This document shows positions 62,470-64,000 of a DNA stretch of 64,000 bases, one piece after another (positions within the stretch are counted from its first letter, which is position 1; each line of letters starts with the position of its first letter). This DNA is from an uncultured Flavobacteriaceae bacterium (GTDB lineage: Bacteria > Bacteroidota > Bacteroidia > Flavobacteriales > Flavobacteriaceae), in assembly GCA_947495135.1 (NCBI GenBank), contig CANLXN010000003.1:124001-188000 (forward strand), in the 5' to 3' direction. Both the position numbers and the translations under genes were made by a program. The notes beneath the pieces are model-generated. The model did not search any database and was not told where the DNA came from. It saw only the letters and a list, made by a program, of their open reading frames with translations.

Positions 62470-63603
62470 ATGTCTAAGTCGAATAATTTAAAAGAAGTAG
62501 CGTCGGTATTTTTCAAACTCGGCCTATTCGCCTTTGGAGGCCCAGCCGCTCATATTGCCATGATGGAAGATGAAGTGGTCACTAAACGCAAATGGATGAC
62601 AAGGGAACACTTTCTTGATCTTATTGGCGCGACCAATCTCATTCCTGGGCCTAACTCCACAGAAATGACGATGCATTGCGGTCATGAAAGAGCAGGAAGT
62701 AAGGGGCTCTTTGTTGCAGGTATTAGTTTCATTTTCCCAGCCGTCCTCATCACTGGTTTTTTGGCATACCTATATGTAACTTACGGAAAATTACCTCAGG
62801 TTGCTCCTTTTGTTGCGGGAATTCAACCTGCAGTTTTAGCAATTATAGCCTCCGCCGTCATAAAGCTGGGCAAGAAAGCAATTAAGAGCTGGGAACTGGC
62901 CATCATTGGACTCTGCGTTTTGGCTGCGAGTTTATACGGAGTAAATGAAGTATTTGCATTACTGCTGGGTGGAATTCTTGGAGGTATCTATTTTTTTCTG
63001 AAAAGTAGAATTAATAAAACCACAGCGAATAGTATTTCACCGCTGTTCATTTTTATGACCTCCGAAGTAGTCACTAAGCTCAGCACCTTAAAAATATTCC
63101 TCAGCTTTCTAAAGGTAGGAAGCATTTTATACGGAAGTGGCTATGTACTATTTGCCTACCTCGATGCAGAACTAGTTACTACAGGATTATTAACTCGTCC
63201 AGCACTTATTGAAGCAATTGGGATTGGCCAATTTACTCCAGGTCCAGTGCTATCGACTGCTACATTTATTGGTTATCAATTAGGTGGCTTATGGGGATCT
63301 ATTGCAGCCTCTGCTGGAATCTTTCTGCCATCGTTTCTATTTGTTTGGATACTTAATCCTTTAATTCCTAAAATGCGCAAATCAAAAATCCTACGCTACT
63401 TTTTGGACAGCGTAAATATTGCAGCGGTGGCTGTCATGCTTTCTGTCCTCTTTTTGATGAGTAAGGAAACACTATTGGATTGGAGGGCCATCGTTATTGC
63501 ATTAGTAAGTGCGATCCTTGTTTTTAAATTTAAAAAGGTGAGTGTGATTTGGGTAATTATTATTGGAGCCGTATTGGGATATTTACTTCAATTTATCTCA
63601 TAA
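62470..63603 (+). CDS. chrA: chromate transporter (CHR family, long form)
   Basis: A 377-residue inner-membrane protein with two homologous CHR domains. The first is FKLGLFAFGGPAAHIAMMEDEVV...IPGPNSTEMTMHCGHERAGSK (about 14-75). The second is LKVGSILYGSGYVLFAYLDAELV...IGQFTPGPVLSTATFIGYQLGG (about 213-276), each with the family's G-G-P/PGP motifs. The family exports chromate, but many members act on unknown anions, so the physiological substrate is uncertain. I start at the ATG 62470; a TTG directly before it is less likely. A bidirectional terminator follows. Confidence 0.88.
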   Translation: MSKSNNLKEVASVFFKLGLFAFGGPAAHIAMMEDEVVTKRKWMTREHFLDLIGATNLIPGPNSTEMTMHCGHERAGSKGLFVAGISFIFPAVLITGFLAYLYVTYGKLPQVAPFVAGIQPAVLAIIASAVIKLGKKAIKSWELAIIGLCVLAASLYGVNEVFALLLGGILGGIYFFLKSRINKTTANSISPLFIFMTSEVVTKLSTLKIFLSFLKVGSILYGSGYVLFAYLDAELVTTGLLTRPALIEAIGIGQFTPGPVLSTATFIGYQLGGLWGSIAASAGIFLPSFLFVWILNPLIPKMRKSKILRYFLDSVNIAAVAVMLSVLFLMSKETLLDWRAIVIALVSAILVFKFKKVSVIWVIIIGAVLGYLLQFIS

Positions 63604-63630
63604 AAAAAGGAAGGCAAACGCCTTCCTTCT
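63602..63630. terminator. bidirectional terminator between chrA and nrdA
   Basis: AAGGAAGGC / GCCTTCCTT, 9-bp stem with loop AAAC. A long T-run is on the minus strand and a T-rich tail on the plus. Confidence 0.85.
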
Positions 63631-63668
63631 TTCTTTAACACTTAATTGTAATTCTCCCAATAGGAAAA

Positions 63669-64000
63669 TTAAGAACCGCACATTAGGCAATCATCATCTG
63701 GCCCTCCGTTTTGTGATTTATTCATCATTTCACGGAACTCCGCAGGAGTCATTGGCTCGGTTGAAACGCCGTCCGGTTTTACGGTGGTTGCTGCAACTTT
63801 TTCTGCAGTTGCGGGTGTTGCAATAGCTGCCACAGGTTCTTTTTCCACCTCTTTTTTCAAGGTGAACTTAATAGCATCTACTGCACTCTTAGTACGTAAA
63901 TAATACATTCCTGTCTTTAGTCCACTCTTCCAAGCATAGAAGTGCATAGAAGTAAGTTTTGCCATATTTGCGTTTTCCATGAACAGGTTTAACGATTGAG
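63669..64000 (-). CDS. nrdA: ribonucleoside-diphosphate reductase alpha subunit, C-terminal part (5'-truncated by the window)
   Basis: The minus-strand frame is open to the right edge, showing the last about 110 residues. It begins [20 protein letters not shown] (conserved near the end of the class I catalytic barrel), continues [19 protein letters not shown], and ends DDDCLMCGS, the mobile CxxC tail that re-reduces the active site. An Ala/Thr/Pro/Lys-rich linker (about 55 residues) precedes the tail. It reduces NDPs to dNDPs with NrdB. Symbol by family; high confidence. Confidence 0.94.
   Translation of the reverse strand, partial: QSLNLFMENANMAKLTSMHFYAWKSGLKTGMYYLRTKSAVDAIKFTLKKEVEKEPVAAIATPATAEKVAATTVKPDGVSTEPMTPAEFREMMNKSQNGGPDDDCLMCGS

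Overview
The window is A+T-rich chromosomal DNA from a member of the Bacteroidota, most likely a (probably marine) Flavobacteriaceae. The evidence is a SusC/SusD pair, a type IX secretion (T9SS) C-terminal sorting domain, ExbB/ExbD with a clade-typical extra membrane protein, DUF5916, DUF5686 and DUF6503 proteins, and many sites matching the Bacteroidota housekeeping promoter (TTG, about 17-24 nt, TAnnTTTG). No insertion sequence, prophage, CRISPR array or rRNA was seen. One tRNA-Ser is present.

Layout. 1-1903: 3'-truncated DUF5916 outer-membrane protein. 2122-6590: translation cluster rplM-rpsI-rpsB-tsf-pyrH-frr with structured spacers around rpsB. 6682-14208: a DUF5686-like barrel, an MMPL/RND exporter, asnS, rpoN and a PAP2-like membrane protein. 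14210-17365: an outer-membrane barrel and the exbB-membrane protein-exbD-exbD energy-transduction operon. 17750-22926: tRNA-Ser, asparaginase, TatD, a retropepsin-like protease and a TPR histidine kinase/LuxR regulator pair. 23194-28882: 2-oxoglutarate dehydrogenase E2 and E1, a small barrel and a polyprenyl synthase. 29209-35985: a TetR-TolC-adaptor-RND efflux operon with a candidate TetR operator. 36068-40347: a SusD/SusC pair. 40914-50068: aspS, cspA, tadA, dxs, an M36 metallopeptidase with T9SS tail, and dGTPase. 50244-54370: TonB-dependent receptor plus beta-helix lipoprotein. 54489-57071: carbonic anhydrase, SulP transporter and a small exported protein. 57339-61658: a MORN-like protein, a candidate small RNA, an OprO/P-type porin and a PiT phosphate transporter fused to a PhoU-like domain. 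61759-64000: DUF6503 protein, chromate transporter and the 3' end of nrdA.

The most interesting signal is regulatory. Three promoters (TonB receptor 50244, porin 58131, PiT transporter 59412) carry direct repeats of a TAACAt-type heptamer every 11 nt. In all three the repeats sit at the same offsets (40, 29, 18 and 7 nt) upstream of the TTTG of the -7 element. This is the geometry of PhoB/PhoP activator boxes replacing the -33 element, and two of the three genes encode phosphate-type transport proteins. I infer a local Pho-like regulon that also includes the TonB receptor and its lipoprotein. Between the MORN-like gene and the porin lies a gene-free stretch with a -7 element, a hairpin and a terminator: a candidate small RNA of about 87 nt. 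Twenty nucleotides of it are complementary (one 2-nt bulge) to the porin leader just upstream of its start codon. Together these suggest transcriptional and antisense control of phosphate uptake, not described to my knowledge. Several genes (tatD, frr, dxs, the first gene of the SulP operon) have a TAnnTTTG element 3-5 nt from the start codon, suggesting leaderless or nearly leaderless mRNAs.
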